NCBI GenBank assembly: GCA_902542165.1
Contig: CACBTF010000003.1
Span: 1-48,953, forward strand
DNA length: 48,953 nucleotides
Direction: 5' to 3'
Source of the DNA: an uncultured Pelagibacteraceae bacterium
GTDB taxonomy: Bacteria > Pseudomonadota > Alphaproteobacteria > Pelagibacterales > Pelagibacteraceae
Made by a program: the position numbers and the translations under genes
The notes under the pieces: model-generated
Seen by the model: only the letters and a program-made list of their open reading frames with translations
What the model was told of the DNA's origin: nothing
The model's database searches: none
In this document: piece by piece, positions 35,891 through 45,173 of the stretch
Layout of the letters: each line of letters begins with the position of its first letter
How positions within the stretch are numbered: the first letter of the stretch is position 1

Positions 35891-36243
35891 GTTACGATAA
35901 AAATAATATATTCGCAAAAATTCTTAAAGGAGAAATTCCTTGCAAGAAAGTTTATGAAAACGAGCATGTTTTAGCTTTTCATGATATTAATCCTCAAAAG
36001 AAAGTGCACGTATTAGTAATACCAAAAGGTGAATATGTTGATCTAGATGATTTCAATAATAAAGCCTCTGATAAAGAGATTGTTGAATTAAATAAAGCTG
36101 TTACACACGTAGCAAACTTAATGGGCTCAAAAGATAAAGGTTATAGAGCTCTTACAAATATTGGTAGTGATGGAGGACAAGAAGTCCCTCATCTACACTT
36201 TCATATTTTTGCCGGTGAAAAGATAGGAAAGATGGTAAGCTAA
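35887..36243 (+). CDS. HIT family hydrolase (HINT-like)
   Basis: This 118-residue protein has the histidine triad His102-x-His104-x-His106 in VPHLHFHIFAG and the N-terminal NIFAKILKGEIPCKKVYE typical of HINT-type nucleoside phosphoramidases. The substrate in the cell is unknown. It is coupled to hisE (ATGA) and to the following GNAT gene (TAATG), so it is part of the his transcript. Confidence 0.95.
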   Translation: MSYDKNNIFAKILKGEIPCKKVYENEHVLAFHDINPQKKVHVLVIPKGEYVDLDDFNNKASDKEIVELNKAVTHVANLMGSKDKGYRALTNIGSDGGQEVPHLHFHIFAGEKIGKMVS

Positions 36244-36749
36244 TGGTTTCAAGAGTTAAAAGATACTTTTTAGAGATAAAAGATTTTTCAAATTCTATAG
36301 ATTTAAATCTCCCTAAAAATTATAAAATTATTTTAGATAATAAAGATAATTTTCATTTAAATAAATTTTTCTACAAACAAATAGGTTTAGATCATTTTTG
36401 GAGAGATAGGTTGTTATGGTCAGATAGTGAATGGGTTAAGTATGTGACAAACAAAAATTTAGAAACTCACGTATTAAAAAAAGGAGAAGATCTTGTTGGT
36501 TATTACGAACAAGAATATCATCCAGTTTCTAATGAAGTAGAATTGATAAATTTGGGCGTATTAAAAGAATTTAGGGGTCTAAAACTTGGATCAACTCTTG
36601 TCAATCATGCTATTGCTAGCGCATCGAGAAAGAATCCAAGAAGAATGTGGGTTCATACTTGTAGCTTAGACCATAAACATGCGCTGCAAAATTATAAATC
36701 AAAAGGTTTTGAAATATTTAAAGAAGAAGAAATTGATTTTGTAGCTTAA
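36243..36749 (+). CDS. GNAT family N-acetyltransferase
   Basis: This 168-residue protein has a GNAT domain in its C-terminal two thirds: NEVELINLGVLKEFRGLKLGSTLV with the acetyl-CoA-binding loop R-G-x-x-x-G, and a late ALQNYKSKGFEIFKEEE. The substrate is unknown. It ends the his run and may ride along with it. Its stop overlaps convergent lolA by four bases. Confidence 0.87.
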   Translation: MVSRVKRYFLEIKDFSNSIDLNLPKNYKIILDNKDNFHLNKFFYKQIGLDHFWRDRLLWSDSEWVKYVTNKNLETHVLKKGEDLVGYYEQEYHPVSNEVELINLGVLKEFRGLKLGSTLVNHAIASASRKNPRRMWVHTCSLDHKHALQNYKSKGFEIFKEEEIDFVA

Positions 36750-37306
36750 TTCATTTCAGGAATTTTAAAAGTTCCTTTTTTAAAGACATCATTTTTAGCA
36801 ACAATTTTTAAAGAGAAATTTATATTGTTGTTGTACTGGTCAATTATTTGCCAACCTTTTAAATCTAATGTTTTCTTGTCGAAGAAAACTGTTATCTCGT
36901 TTTCCTCTAAATAAACTAACTTTACAATTCGATCAGATACTTCTAGCTTTCCAGATTTTACAATTTCTAAAAGCTTTTCTTTATACAAAATATTTAGGAA
37001 CGGAGATTTTGAAATAGGATAATAGTAAGTTTTGTTATACCTCTTTTGTGTAATCGCTAATTTTTTTTTATTAATTATTAATTCTTTTTTTTTATCATCA
37101 AAATAATCACATTTTAATTTTCCAGGGAATTCCAAAAGACATTCTCCCTTTTCAGTTTTGTCGTTAATGATTTGATCAAAAGTAAATTCTAAAGAATTTA
37201 AATTATTTAATTGAGTGAGTATTTGATCTTTTTCATCAGCAGAAAGATTTACTGATAATAAAATAAATATTGTGAAAACTTTATAGAACTTCACGTTTAC
37301 CAACAT
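36746..37306 (-). CDS. lolA: Outer-membrane lipoprotein carrier protein LolA
   Basis: LolA carries lipoproteins across the periplasm. The 186-residue protein has an N-terminal signal peptide (YKVFTIFILLSVNLSA) and a beta-rich core with LEFTFDQIINDKTEKGECLLEFPGKLKCDY, matching the family pattern of F.Q......G.......P...... The start is uncertain: ATG at 37306 is given, and GTG at 37294 would give a cleaner signal peptide. Either overlaps the ftsK end, and it lies directly after ftsK as in many alphaproteobacteria. Confidence 0.85.
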   Translation of the reverse strand: MLVNVKFYKVFTIFILLSVNLSADEKDQILTQLNNLNSLEFTFDQIINDKTEKGECLLEFPGKLKCDYFDDKKKELIINKKKLAITQKRYNKTYYYPISKSPFLNILYKEKLLEIVKSGKLEVSDRIVKLVYLEENEITVFFDKKTLDLKGWQIIDQYNNNINFSLKIVAKNDVFKKGTFKIPEMN

Positions 37307-39377
37307 GATTTGCTTTACTGACAATACCTTTTTCTTCCATCATATCAATAATTCTAGCTGCTCTATTATAACCAATTTGTAATTTTCTTTGTAAGAAACT
37401 CGTCGAAGCTTTTCCTTCTGATTTAATAATATCAACTGCTTGTGAATATAGTTCGTCTTCACCGCCGTCTCCCTCTGTTGCAGAAGAAGTTTCTATACTT
37501 GTATGTGCAGTTATTTCATCCATATAATCTGGTTCACCTTGCGCTCTAATGGAGCTAACAATTTTTTCTATCTCATTCTCTGAAACAAATGGACCGTGAA
37601 TTCTAACAATTCTATTTGCTGATGACATGAATAACATATCACCTTTGCCCAATAACTGTTCTGCGCCCTGCTCTCCTAATATAGTTCTACTATCTATTTT
37701 AGAGCTCACTTGAAAAGAAACTCTTGTTGGGAAGTTTGCTTTAATTGTACCCGTGATAACATCAACACTTGGTCTTTGCGTAGCCATAATAATATGTATC
37801 CCTGCAGCTCTAGCCATTTGTGATAATTTTTGAATGTAGTTTTCTATTTCTTTACCAGCAACAAGCATTAGATCAGACATCTCATCAACTACTACAACGA
37901 TGTAAGGCATCTTTAATTTATGTTTAGCATTGTAACCATCGATGTTTCTCACTCCAACTTTGCTCATGAGTTTGTATCTGCTATTCATTTCTTTTACTGT
38001 CCAAGCCAAAGCAGATGTTGCCTTTTTTGCATCGGTAATTACGGGTGTTAATAAATGAGGAATACCTTCATAAGTAGATAGCTCTAACATTTTAGGATCA
38101 ATTAAAATAAATTTACAAAGATCAGGATTTAATTTGTAAAGTAATGAAACAATAATCGTATTAATGCAAACTGACTTACCTGAACCTGTTGTACCAGCAA
38201 TTAATAAGTGAGGCATTGATGTAAGATCTCCTACGATAGGCATGCCCGATATACTTTTTCCAAGCGCTATGGGTAATTTTACATCTTTCTTTTGAAACTT
38301 TTCGTAAGAGATAATTTCTCGAAGCGATACACTTTCTCTCGTCTCGTTTGGTATCTCAATACCAACTGTATTTTTACCAGGAATTACCGAAACTCTTGCT
38401 GATGTCGAACTAGTGTTACGTGCTAAATCTTCAGACAAATTTATTATTTTTGAAACTTTCACCCCAGGGGCTGGTTCAAATTCATATAAACTAACAACTG
38501 GACCATTATTAATTGCTTTAATTTTTCCATCAATACCAAAATCTAAAAGAATTTTTTCCATAAACTCACCATCAGGACGATTTTTATTTAATTCCGATGC
38601 ACTAAGTTTCGTAGAGCTTTTGTCTAAATAATCTATTACTGGAAGTTTATATTTTGATCTTAAACTACTTGTTGGTTTTTCTGATTGAGTTAAGTCACCA
38701 AAAGAAAATGATTGTTGGGGTCTTTCAACGATTTCACTTTTTTCCTCTACAGGATCCACCTCTAAATTTACATCAGGAATAGTATTTTCTTTTCTTCTAA
38801 ATAATGAAGCAAGTATAGAAAAAGTACCAGTAATTATTTTCTTTACATTTAAATCAGCCGAAATAATAAAAAAGATTAAAGTAAGCAATAATAAACCATA
38901 CGCAGAATAAGTATTGTCAATATATGGAAACCATGTACTTAAAAACTCATAACCAATCTTTCCAACAAAACCCGAGTTACCATTATCAATAAGCCAGAAT
39001 GAATTATTAAAGGTAATATAGATAAAGATGGTGCCTAAGACCAAATATGAAACCACTAGAAATAATTTTAAAACTATTCTTTTGATTTCTTTTTGTATGA
39101 TTAAATTAATTCCCCAAAATAAAAAGTTAGCTAAAATTAAAAATGAAACGAGGCCAAAACTCTGTAAGAGAAAATCAGCAATACTACTGCCATAGATACC
39201 AAAAAAATTTTTGATCTCAAATTCCCTATCACCATAGACAAACGAAGGATCTTCTGGCGAATATGTCGTAAAAGCTATCGCTAGACCGATACTCGTTGAA
39301 ATTAAGATTAATCCTATAAATTCAAAGGTTCGTTTTTTCAAAAAATTTGTTACACTATTTAAAAAGTTTGTATTCAT
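37281..39377 (-). CDS. ftsK: DNA translocase FtsK
   Basis: FtsK pumps chromosomal DNA at the septum and activates dimer resolution. The 698-residue protein has four or so N-terminal membrane helices, a short linker, the alpha/beta motor with Walker A in LIAGTTGSGKS (around residue 391), the Walker B region YIVVVVDEMSDLM, and TQRPSVDVITG, then a C-terminal winged-helix gamma domain (FLQRKLQIGYNRAARIIDMM). The linker is much shorter than in E. coli, as in other reduced genomes. Confidence 0.97.
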   Translation of the reverse strand: MNTNFLNSVTNFLKKRTFEFIGLILISTSIGLAIAFTTYSPEDPSFVYGDREFEIKNFFGIYGSSIADFLLQSFGLVSFLILANFLFWGINLIIQKEIKRIVLKLFLVVSYLVLGTIFIYITFNNSFWLIDNGNSGFVGKIGYEFLSTWFPYIDNTYSAYGLLLLTLIFFIISADLNVKKIITGTFSILASLFRRKENTIPDVNLEVDPVEEKSEIVERPQQSFSFGDLTQSEKPTSSLRSKYKLPVIDYLDKSSTKLSASELNKNRPDGEFMEKILLDFGIDGKIKAINNGPVVSLYEFEPAPGVKVSKIINLSEDLARNTSSTSARVSVIPGKNTVGIEIPNETRESVSLREIISYEKFQKKDVKLPIALGKSISGMPIVGDLTSMPHLLIAGTTGSGKSVCINTIIVSLLYKLNPDLCKFILIDPKMLELSTYEGIPHLLTPVITDAKKATSALAWTVKEMNSRYKLMSKVGVRNIDGYNAKHKLKMPYIVVVVDEMSDLMLVAGKEIENYIQKLSQMARAAGIHIIMATQRPSVDVITGTIKANFPTRVSFQVSSKIDSRTILGEQGAEQLLGKGDMLFMSSANRIVRIHGPFVSENEIEKIVSSIRAQGEPDYMDEITAHTSIETSSATEGDGGEDELYSQAVDIIKSEGKASTSFLQRKLQIGYNRAARIIDMMEEKGIVSKANHVGKREVL

Positions 39378-39432
39378 ATCGAATCGTTTACGTACTTTTT
39401 ACCATTTTTATGAAAGTGAGAAAAATTTTAAT

Positions 39433-40530
39433 ATGACAAAACAGAGAGTTTGTATAGTTGGAGACGGTCTTTCAGGTCTGATGACTGCTTTGGCATTAAG
39501 CCAATTAGAAGGCTTAGAAGTTCACTTAATATCTAGAAAAAATAAGCATTCTAAAGATAGACGAACTACAGCTATTTCTGCCTCCAATCGTGAGTTTTTT
39601 AATAAAGTCATAAGTAAACTCGACAATAAATTATTTTGGCCTTCAAAAAAGATCGATCTGTTTTACGAAACAAAAGATCAGACCATGAATTTCTTAAACT
39701 TTAATGAAGATAGCAAAAATCTCATGTACGTTTTTGAGAATGACAAAGTCAAAGAAATTTTAATTAAAGAAATTAAAAGGAAAAAAATCCAAACTCTTCA
39801 AAAAAATATAAATGAATTAAAAGACCTAGATGGTTATGATATGAAAATATTATGCCTAGGCAGATCTTCAAAAATCTATCAAAGTATAGTTGATAAAAGA
39901 TCATTAAACAAAGATTATAAAGAAATCGCAATAACAGGTTACGTTAAACACAATTTAAAAAATTTGAATACTGCCCAATATTTTTTAAAAGAAGGGCCCT
40001 TAGCTATACTTCCTTTCTCAAAAAATAATTTTTCTTTTGTGTGGAGCGTAAATAAAGATTTTCCGACAAAAGATATTAATTCTATTATTAAATCTAAAAT
40101 TTCTAAAGTTTTAAAGATAAATAAAATACAGATTTCAAATCAGCAATCTTATCCGCTGATGTTAAATTTAAAAAGAACTTATTATAAAAATGATATTCTT
40201 ATTCTAGGTGAGGGATTACACACTGTTCATCCTGTAGCAGGTCAAGGTTTTAATCTTGTATTAAGAGATATTAATAAATTACAAAAGATTTTTAAATATT
40301 ATACAGAATTAGGCATGTCTTTAAAAAGCACTCCTGCCCTAGAAGAATTTACAAGTAATAGAAAATCCGAGAATATTATTACTGGTATAGGAATTGATCT
40401 AACTCATAATTTCTTTAAACAAAATAAATTATTAGATCCATTTAAAGAAACAATTTTGAAAAATATTTCGAAAAATGATACTCTTAAAAAAATAAGCAAA
40501 TTTATTTCTAATCAAGGTTTATCAATTTAA
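39433..40530 (+). CDS. UbiH/UbiF/Coq6-type FAD-dependent hydroxylase
   Basis: This 365-residue protein is a ubiquinone-synthesis type flavin monooxygenase. It has the N-terminal FAD motif VGDGLSGLMTALAL and the C-terminal HPVAGQGFNLVLRDI. The second FAD motif reads GEGLH (Glu260) where GDxAH is usual. It is somewhat shorter than E. coli UbiH (392). Which ring position it hydroxylates cannot be told. It is divergent from ftsK and lies four bases before mnmE. Confidence 0.83.
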   Translation: MTKQRVCIVGDGLSGLMTALALSQLEGLEVHLISRKNKHSKDRRTTAISASNREFFNKVISKLDNKLFWPSKKIDLFYETKDQTMNFLNFNEDSKNLMYVFENDKVKEILIKEIKRKKIQTLQKNINELKDLDGYDMKILCLGRSSKIYQSIVDKRSLNKDYKEIAITGYVKHNLKNLNTAQYFLKEGPLAILPFSKNNFSFVWSVNKDFPTKDINSIIKSKISKVLKINKIQISNQQSYPLMLNLKRTYYKNDILILGEGLHTVHPVAGQGFNLVLRDINKLQKIFKYYTELGMSLKSTPALEEFTSNRKSENIITGIGIDLTHNFFKQNKLLDPFKETILKNISKNDTLKKISKFISNQGLSI

Positions 40531-40534
40531 TTCA

Positions 40535-41863
40535 ATGAATATTTACGCGCTTTCATCAGGCAGAGGTCCGTCAGGAATAGCTATCGTTAGAGTCTCAGGT
40601 AAAGACACTCTTAAAGTTTGTAAAAATTTAACTAAACTAAAAGAAATTAGTTCAAATGAAGTGAATTACTGTAAATTTTATGATCCAAAAAACGATAAAG
40701 TCATAGACCCAGAGGCTCTATTATTGTGGTTTCCCGGGCCTAATAGTTATACTGGTGATGATTTAGCTGAGTTTCAGGTCCATGGAAGTAATGCTGTTAT
40801 CAATGCTTTGTTAAAGGCACTATCAGAACAAGATAATTGCAGATTAGCTAAACCAGGTGAATTTACAAAGATAGCTTTTCAAAATGATAAAATTGATCTT
40901 TTAAAAGCTGAAAGTATAGGTGATTTAATTCACGCAGAAACAGAACTTCAGAGAGATCAAGCTGTTAAACTAGTTCAAGGTAATGCTTCAAATTACTATA
41001 ATGATTTAAGAGAAAAAATAATAAAATCTCTGGCTTTTATAGAAGCTAAAATAGATTTTGGCGAGGAAGATTTACCTGAAAAGGTTTTAAAAGATGCTCA
41101 CAATTCAATTAAAGATATTCATTCAGAAATATCTAAAATTATTGAAGATAATAAAGTTGGAGAAAAAATTAGGGATGGGTTTAGAGTTTCAATTACAGGA
41201 GAGGTAAACGCAGGTAAATCATCTTTGTTGAACTTGCTTTCAAAAAGAGAAGTTGCAATTGTTTCAGATGAAGCCGGTACAACAAGAGATGTTATAGAAA
41301 CCTATTTAAATTTAGATGGCTATCCCGTAATTTTAGCTGATACCGCTGGTATAAGAGAAGCTAAAAATGAGGTTGAAAAAAAAGGTATTTCTTTAGCTTT
41401 AGGCAAATCAAAAGAAGCAGATTTAAATATTGTAGTAATAGACAATTCATCTAAAAAAATTAATAAAGAAATACAGAGTATGATTAATAAAGATACTATA
41501 ATTCTCTTAAATAAATCAGATGTTTCAGATAAGCAAAATCATAAATTTGATGTTGATACTGTTTTAGCTTCAGTAAAAAATAATAATAATATCGATAAAT
41601 TGATAAATTTAGTTAAAGCGAAGCTGAGTAAAAAATTCACATCCAATAATAGTGCTTTAATTACGAGAGAAAGGCATAGAATTAAGCTTAAAGAATGTCT
41701 AAAAGAGATAGAAAAGTTTCTTAAGAAAGATCCAACCAAAGACCTTGAACTTGCTGCAGAAGACCTAAGAATGGCTACACAACATCTTGGAAGTATTGTT
41801 GGTAAGGTTGATGTCGAGGAAATCCTTGGATCTATATTTAAAGACTTTTGTATAGGTAAATAA
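40535..41863 (+). CDS. mnmE: tRNA modification GTPase MnmE
   Basis: MnmE with MnmG makes 5-carboxymethylaminomethyl-type modifications at tRNA wobble U34. The 442-residue protein has the N-terminal folate-binding domain (ALSSGRGPSGIAIVRVSG), a G domain with G1 GEVNAGKSS (about 223-231), AGTTRDV, DTAGIR and NKSD, and the C-terminal FCIGK motif with the conserved Cys. mnmG follows after 42 bp. Confidence 0.97.
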   Translation: MNIYALSSGRGPSGIAIVRVSGKDTLKVCKNLTKLKEISSNEVNYCKFYDPKNDKVIDPEALLLWFPGPNSYTGDDLAEFQVHGSNAVINALLKALSEQDNCRLAKPGEFTKIAFQNDKIDLLKAESIGDLIHAETELQRDQAVKLVQGNASNYYNDLREKIIKSLAFIEAKIDFGEEDLPEKVLKDAHNSIKDIHSEISKIIEDNKVGEKIRDGFRVSITGEVNAGKSSLLNLLSKREVAIVSDEAGTTRDVIETYLNLDGYPVILADTAGIREAKNEVEKKGISLALGKSKEADLNIVVIDNSSKKINKEIQSMINKDTIILLNKSDVSDKQNHKFDVDTVLASVKNNNNIDKLINLVKAKLSKKFTSNNSALITRERHRIKLKECLKEIEKFLKKDPTKDLELAAEDLRMATQHLGSIVGKVDVEEILGSIFKDFCIGK

Positions 41864-41905
41864 AATACCTCTTGTATTCCTGATATACCGCGTTACATTC
41901 ATTTT

Positions 41906-43774
41906 ATGAATAAACAAAGCTATGATGTTGTAGTAATAGGGGGTGGACACGCTGGATGTGAGGCAGCAGCAGCATCCGCTAGAATGGGCGTAAATACTGC
42001 CCTTTTTACACATAAAATAGAGACTATTGGTGAGATGTCGTGTAATCCTGCTATCGGAGGACTTGGAAAAGGGCATCTTGTGAGAGAAATAGATGCTTTA
42101 GACGGTGTAATGGGTGTTGTAGCGGATAAATCAGGTATCCAATTTAGATTATTGAATAGAAGTAGAGGTCCAGCAGTGCAGGGACCACGTACTCAGTCAG
42201 ATAGAGCTCTCTACAAAGAGCATATGCAAAAGATTTTACTAAATTACAAAAACTTGGAGGTAATTGCAGATCCAGTTATTAAATTTTTATTTAAGGGAGA
42301 TAAAATTATAGGTTTTGTATGTCAAAGCGGAAAAGAAGTGAGGACTAAGGAACTTGTATTAACTACTGGCACCTTTCTTAATGGATTAATACATATAGGC
42401 GAAACTCAAATACCAGCAGGTAGGTACGATGAGAAACCGTCTACAGGTTTAAGTGAACAATTAGCTAAATTTAAAATGCAAATAGGAAGATTAAAGACAG
42501 GAACTCCACCAAGACTAGATGGCAGCACAATTAATTATGACGAACTAGAAATGCAGCCAGCAGATGATGATCATTATTACTTTTCTTTCCTTACAAACAA
42601 AATTGATAACAAACAAATCAAATGTGGGATGACTTATACTAATAACGAAGTCCACAAAATTATTAGTGACAATATTTCAAGAAGTGCAATGTATTCAGGA
42701 AACATTAAAGGTGTTGGACCTCGTTATTGTCCCTCTATTGAAGATAAAATTTTCAAGTTCAAAGAGAAACAACAGCATCAAATCTTTCTTGAACCCGAGG
42801 GATTAAAGGACAATACTATTTACCCAAATGGTATATCTACTTCCCTTCCAGAAGAGATTCAGCTTAAAATATTAGCTAAAATCAAGGGTTTAGAGCAGGT
42901 TAAGATGAAAAGAGCAGGGTATGCTATAGAATACGATTATGTAGACCCAAGAGAGCTTAATGCCACTTTAGAAACCAAAAAAATTAAGTCATTATTTTTA
43001 GCAGGACAAATTAACGGTACTACTGGTTATGAGGAAGCTGCTGCTCAAGGGTTAGTAGCTGGCGCAAATGCAGCTTTAAAAATCAAAAATAAATCTGAAT
43101 TTATTTTAGATAGATCAACTTCTTACATTGGTGTGATGATTGATGATTTAATAACTAAAGGTGTTACGGAACCTTATCGTATGTTTACCTCTAGAGCAGA
43201 ATATAGATTAACTTTAAGAGCTGATAATGCAGATCAGAGATTAACAGATCTAGGTTTACATTTAAATTTAGTTGGACTTGAAAGAAAAAAAATATTTACA
43301 GAAAAGAGAAAAAATATTTATGCTCTAAATAATTTTTTAGAATCGAAATTCTTAACTCCTAATGAAGCAAAAAAATACGATATTAAAATTGCTATGGATG
43401 GGGTCAAAAGATCATGTCTAGAAGTTATGGGTCAACGAAAAGTAAATATGGCAAAAATAAGGCAAATATTTAGGGACATTCCACTATTTCCAGCCTCTAT
43501 AGAAAAGCAGGTTGTAACAGATGCTCACTATATGGGTTATCTTAAGAGACAGGAGCGAGATATCAAATCTTTTAAGAAAGATGAGTCAGTTATCATACCT
43601 AAAGATTTAAATTATGAAAATTTAAGTGGTTTATCTAATGAGGTTAAGTCGAAGCTAATTTCTATAAGGCCTAAAACGTTAGGACAGGCTATCAGAATAG
43701 ACGGTATCACTCCAGCAGCCATAATTATCTTATTATCTCATATCAAAAAGCTGAAATTTAAAGCTACTGCTTAA
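41906..43774 (+). CDS. mnmG: tRNA uridine 5-carboxymethylaminomethyl modification enzyme MnmG
   Basis: MnmG (GidA) is the FAD partner of MnmE. The 622-residue protein has the FAD motif [11 protein letters not shown] (11-21), [53 protein letters not shown] and the C-terminal helical MnmE-binding domain ending [11 protein letters not shown]. It lies between mnmE and rsmG; its stop overlaps the rsmG start (TAATG). Confidence 0.98.
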   Translation: MNKQSYDVVVIGGGHAGCEAAAASARMGVNTALFTHKIETIGEMSCNPAIGGLGKGHLVREIDALDGVMGVVADKSGIQFRLLNRSRGPAVQGPRTQSDRALYKEHMQKILLNYKNLEVIADPVIKFLFKGDKIIGFVCQSGKEVRTKELVLTTGTFLNGLIHIGETQIPAGRYDEKPSTGLSEQLAKFKMQIGRLKTGTPPRLDGSTINYDELEMQPADDDHYYFSFLTNKIDNKQIKCGMTYTNNEVHKIISDNISRSAMYSGNIKGVGPRYCPSIEDKIFKFKEKQQHQIFLEPEGLKDNTIYPNGISTSLPEEIQLKILAKIKGLEQVKMKRAGYAIEYDYVDPRELNATLETKKIKSLFLAGQINGTTGYEEAAAQGLVAGANAALKIKNKSEFILDRSTSYIGVMIDDLITKGVTEPYRMFTSRAEYRLTLRADNADQRLTDLGLHLNLVGLERKKIFTEKRKNIYALNNFLESKFLTPNEAKKYDIKIAMDGVKRSCLEVMGQRKVNMAKIRQIFRDIPLFPASIEKQVVTDAHYMGYLKRQERDIKSFKKDESVIIPKDLNYENLSGLSNEVKSKLISIRPKTLGQAIRIDGITPAAIIILLSHIKKLKFKATA

Positions 43775-44388
43775 TGCAGGACAATGAAGTAATAAATATT
43801 CTCCTAAATCAACTTAGTTTCAGTTCTAAGAATATATCTGACCTTAAAATATTTAAAAATGAATTGCTAAAGGCCAATAAAAAGCATAATTTTATCTCTA
43901 AAAACACTGAAACCGTTATTTGGCATCGACATATCCTTGACTCAGCCCAAATAGTAAAATTTATCGATTTTTCGAAAGGGTCTTTGTCAGATTTAGGCTC
44001 TGGGGCTGGTTTTCCAGGTTTGATTTTAGCTTTGTTTAACAAAAATAAGAACTTTCACGTGAAATTATATGAAAAATCACCTGTAAAAAGAGCTTTTTTA
44101 AGGAATATAAGTGATAGATTATCTCTTAATATAGAAATCTGTGGTAATATTTACAATGAATCTATCGATACGGATTACATAGTGAGTAGAGCTTTTAAGA
44201 AATTAGAGTCAATAATACAAGTTTCACGTGAAATCGCTAAAAATTCTCATAAATTAATAATTCTAAAAGGTCAAAACGCACAGGGAGATCTAAAAAAAGC
44301 TTTCAATAAGGAAAAATACGATTATAAACTTGAAAATAGCATTACAAATGAAAAATCTAAAATAATTATAGTCGACTTTAAAAAATGA
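43774..44388 (+). CDS. rsmG: 16S rRNA m7G527 methyltransferase RsmG
   Basis: RsmG (GidB) methylates G527 of 16S rRNA with SAM. The 204-residue protein has NFISKNTETVIWHRHILDSAQ, the SAM motif LSDLGSGAGFPGL, and YEKSPVKRAFLRNIS. Two parS-like palindromes lie within its coding sequence. It overlaps parA by four bases and completes the mnmG-rsmG-parAB block. Confidence 0.97.
   Translation: MQDNEVINILLNQLSFSSKNISDLKIFKNELLKANKKHNFISKNTETVIWHRHILDSAQIVKFIDFSKGSLSDLGSGAGFPGLILALFNKNKNFHVKLYEKSPVKRAFLRNISDRLSLNIEICGNIYNESIDTDYIVSRAFKKLESIIQVSREIAKNSHKLIILKGQNAQGDLKKAFNKEKYDYKLENSITNEKSKIIIVDFKK
44051..44066. promoter_or_regulatory. parS-like site 1 (ParB-binding palindrome)
   Basis: A perfect 12-bp palindrome TTTCACGTGAAA (44053-44064) forms the core of the bacterial parS consensus TGTTTCACGTGAAACA. 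The 16-mer differs from the consensus at four flanking positions. It lies inside rsmG, about 330 bp before parA. Confidence 0.75.
44220..44235. promoter_or_regulatory. parS-like site 2 (ParB-binding palindrome)
   Basis: A second TTTCACGTGAAA core (44222-44233), preceded by G so that the 16-mer differs from the parS consensus at only three positions. It lies 169 bp from site 1, also inside rsmG and 150 bp before parA. Two cores in one gene are very unlikely by chance in AT-rich sequence. Confidence 0.82.
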
Positions 44389-45173
44389 CGACAACTATTT
44401 CAGTGATAAATCAAAAGGGTGGAGTAGGGAAAACAACAACGGTAATAAATTTGGCTGCTTCACTGTCCATTATGGGTCTAACAAATCTTGTTATTGATTT
44501 AGATCCACAAGGAAACGCTACAACAGGATTCGGCAAAAGTAATAATGATGAAGAAAAAAATATTTATAATTTATTAATAAAAAAAATTAGTCTTGGTCAG
44601 GTAATACAAAAAACAAACATACAAAATTTAGATATCATAGGATCACATGTAAATCTGTCAGGTTTAGAAGTTGAAACTGCTAGTGACTCTAAGAGAGCAT
44701 TTGTATTAAAAGAAATATTATTTTCAGAAATGTCAGGCATATTAAAAAAGTATGACAATATATTTATAGATTGCCCTCCTTCTTTAAGCTTGCTCACTAT
44801 TATGTCTTTAGTAGCCTCAGACGAATTACTAGTTCCTTTACAAACAGAGTTCTTTGCCTTGGAAGGAATTACACAGTTAGTAAAAACAATAGATAGAATA
44901 AAAGAAAACCTAAATCCAACACTTTCTATAAGAGGAATACTTTTAACTATGTTTGATAAAAGAAATAAACTTTCATCAGAAGTTGATAGAGAAGCAAGAA
45001 ATTATTTTAAAGATAAAGTTTACAAAACAGTCATTCAAAGAAATGTAAGATTGACCGAAGCACCTTCACATGGGTTACCTTGTGTTATTTATGATAAAAG
45101 TTGTGTTGGAAGCAAATCATATTTCAAATTAGCTGAAGAATTTAAAAATAAAAAAAAAGAGAGTGCTGCATGA
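44385..45173 (+). CDS. parA: Chromosome-partitioning ATPase ParA
   Basis: ParA (Soj) is the deviant-Walker ATPase that pulls ParB-parS complexes apart. The 262-residue protein has INQKGGVGKTTTVINLA with the signature Lys (11-18), IDLDPQGNATTGFG, IFIDCPPSLSLLT and ALEGITQL. There is no N-terminal HTH, so it is of the chromosomal type. Coupled to parB by ATGA-like overlap of four bases. Confidence 0.97.
   Translation: MTTTISVINQKGGVGKTTTVINLAASLSIMGLTNLVIDLDPQGNATTGFGKSNNDEEKNIYNLLIKKISLGQVIQKTNIQNLDIIGSHVNLSGLEVETASDSKRAFVLKEILFSEMSGILKKYDNIFIDCPPSLSLLTIMSLVASDELLVPLQTEFFALEGITQLVKTIDRIKENLNPTLSIRGILLTMFDKRNKLSSEVDREARNYFKDKVYKTVIQRNVRLTEAPSHGLPCVIYDKSCVGSKSYFKLAEEFKNKKKESAA

Noticed and set aside
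41765-42076. 103-residue minus-strand frame with Cys-rich segment
   Set aside because: It lies antisense across the mnmE end and mnmG start, both well supported; no RBS or neighbours.
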